Shown here: positions 6,604 to 7,184 of the stretch, piece by piece
Position numbering within the stretch: the stretch's first letter is position 1
Layout: the number at the start of each line of letters is the position of its first letter
Assembly (NCBI GenBank): GCA_046484975.1
Contig: JAWOHX010000156.1
Coordinates: forward strand, 1 to 7,184
From: JAWOHX01 sp046484975
GTDB taxonomy: Bacteria > Bacillota > Clostridia > DUPQ01
Length of the DNA stretch: 7,184 nucleotides
Direction: 5' to 3'
Made by a program: the position numbers and the translations under genes
Notes under the pieces: model-generated
Told to the model about the DNA's origin: nothing
The model's database searches: none
The model's input: only the letters and a program-made list of their open reading frames with translations

Positions 6604-6957
6604 CTAAAAATCTGCATGGCGGGGTACCCTGGGGAAAGGGATCACGTCCCTGATATTTGCCATGCCTGTGATGTACATGATGGCCCGTTCAAAGCCCAGG
6701 CCGTATCCTGCATGGGTCGTGCCCCCGAACCGTCTCAGATCCAGGTACCACCGGTAATCCTCAAGGTCCAACCCGCTTTCCAGGATCCGTTTTCCGAGTA
6801 CATCGTGCCTTTCTTCCCGCTGGCTTCCCCCGATGATCTCGCCCACCCCGGGGACAAGGAGGTCCATGGCAGCCACCGTCCTCAGGTCGTCATTCAGCCG
6901 CATGTAGAAGGCCTTGATCTCTTTCGGGTAATCCGTGACAAAAACAGGTTTCAAAAA
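6604..6957 (-). CDS. asnS: Asparaginyl-tRNA synthetase, C-terminal fragment (5' part absent)
   Basis: The visible part is 117 codons plus TAG, the C-terminal quarter of an enzyme that is normally about 460 residues. It charges tRNA-Asn with asparagine using ATP. It opens with [20 protein letters not shown], then [19 protein letters not shown] (31-49 of the fragment) from the class II catalytic core. It ends with motif 3, [14 protein letters not shown] (79-92), and the terminal signature [10 protein letters not shown]. These motifs separate AsnRS from AspRS. The remaining N-terminal anticodon-binding domain and motifs 1 and 2 are not present. Upstream of 6957 the frame stays open, but its residues are Pro/Arg/Gly-rich nonsense unlike AsnRS, so the ATG-initiated extension to 7167 is not accepted. 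No start codon is assigned. See the junction entry for the likely cause. Confidence 0.93.
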   Translation of the reverse strand, partial: FLKPVFVTDYPKEIKAFYMRLNDDLRTVAAMDLLVPGVGEIIGGSQREERHDVLGKRILESGLDLEDYRWYLDLRRFGGTTHAGYGLGFERAIMYITGMANIRDVIPFPRVPRHADF

Positions 6958-6961
6958 GGGA
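6955..6961. other. Chimeric junction between asnS and a Mur ligase fragment
   Basis: AsnRS similarity begins at the codon ending at 6957, while Mur ligase similarity ends at about 6958-6963 in a different reading frame. Hand counting gives about 57% G+C for 6661-6960 and about 72% for 6961-7184. No direct repeat, inverted repeat, tRNA, integrase or insertion sequence marks the point. The exact breakpoint could be a few bases either side because of short shared sequence. Confidence 0.7.
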
Positions 6962-7184
6962 CCGGGGCCAGGCGGCCGCCCACCGGCCGAAAGGCGGCCA
7001 GGCCGGCGAGTGCCTCGGGCAGCGGACGGCCAAGGGCGTGTGCGGCAGCCAGAGCCAACAGGAAATTGGATGCGTTGTGGCGGCCCGGCAGAGGGAGCCA
7101 CGCTTCCAGACCCCGGATCCAAAGGCGGGTCCCCTGCGGGCCGCACAGGATCCTCTCCGGGGACCATTCCGTTCGGCCGGGTTT
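6958..7184 (-). pseudogene. murF: Internal fragment of a Mur ligase, probably MurF, from a high-GC source
   Basis: In the frame beginning at 7184 the minus strand encodes about 75 residues, closed by a TGA at 6951-6953 that lies beyond the junction. The segment [19 protein letters not shown] (30-48) followed by [10 protein letters not shown], then [14 protein letters not shown] (62-75), fits the end of the central ATPase domain and the start of the C-terminal domain of Mur ligases. HN-x-x-N with FxPV-x-GR favours MurF, which adds D-Ala-D-Ala to UDP-MurNAc-tripeptide; MurC, MurE or folylpolyglutamate synthase are less likely. It is cut at both ends, by the junction and by the window edge. Codon use is strongly GC-biased, unlike every neighbour. 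It may be a fragment of an intact gene from another genome or locus, not a true decayed gene. Confidence 0.65.

Noticed and set aside
6958..7167. ATG-initiated N-terminal extension of the AsnRS frame
   Set aside because: The residues before the FLKPVFV segment are Pro/Arg/Gly-rich and unlike AsnRS, while another frame of the same strand encodes a clear Mur ligase segment. The openness of the frame is due to high GC.
1..7184. CRISPR arrays, tRNA or rRNA genes, insertion sequences, riboswitches, phage or defence genes
   Set aside because: I saw no regularly spaced repeats, cloverleaf-like sequence, transposase, long terminal inverted repeats or defence-type domains. Nearly all bases are taken up by the genes described and there is no gene-free stretch above 40 nt.

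Overview
The window looks like a piece of a chromosome from a Gram-positive anaerobe-like lineage, most likely class Clostridia of Bacillota. The basis is the gene order maf-radC-mreB-mreC-mreD-PBP2, an Asp23/Gls24-type protein, a DUF1638 protein, strong AGGAGG-like ribosome binding sites, and GTG and TTG start codons. This placement is inferred from gene content only. Every supported gene is on the minus strand, so transcription runs from right to left. Coding density is close to complete: the gaps between genes are 0 to 36 nt, one pair overlaps by 8 nt, and no intrinsic terminator was seen.

From right to left, in transcription order, the layout is as follows. (1) 6958-7184 is a GC-rich stretch (about 72% G+C by hand count) that encodes an internal piece of a Mur ligase, probably MurF. 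(2) This stretch runs straight into the C-terminal quarter of asparaginyl-tRNA synthetase, asnS (6604-6957). (3) Next come a small Asp23/Gls24 family protein (6280-6591), a flippase-like membrane protein of the lysylphosphatidylglycerol-synthase TM family (5229-6266), and a DUF1638 protein (4526-5236). (4) Maf nucleotide pyrophosphatase (3914-4489) and RadC (3190-3891) follow. (5) The rod-shape cluster mreB (2149-3153), mreC (1307-2146), mreD (794-1306) and the N-terminal part of PBP2/mrdA (789 to the left edge) completes the window.

MreB filaments, MreC, MreD and the elongation transpeptidase PBP2 are core parts of the elongasome, which drives sidewall peptidoglycan synthesis. Maf and RadC sit next to this cluster in many Firmicutes. 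The membrane flippase-like protein and the Asp23 homologue also point towards the cell envelope, but their link to the mre genes here is only co-orientation and tight packing. Two candidate promoters overlap the ends of upstream genes, one before maf and one (extended -10) before mreB, so the array may be transcribed as several overlapping units.

The most unusual point is the asnS/murF junction near 6957/6958. Two unrelated, broken genes from regions of different base composition meet without a stop, spacer or visible mobile element, about 227 nt from the window end. An assembly or amplification chimera is the most economical explanation. The rest is a well-packed, largely conventional housekeeping region, and I see no convincing novel system.
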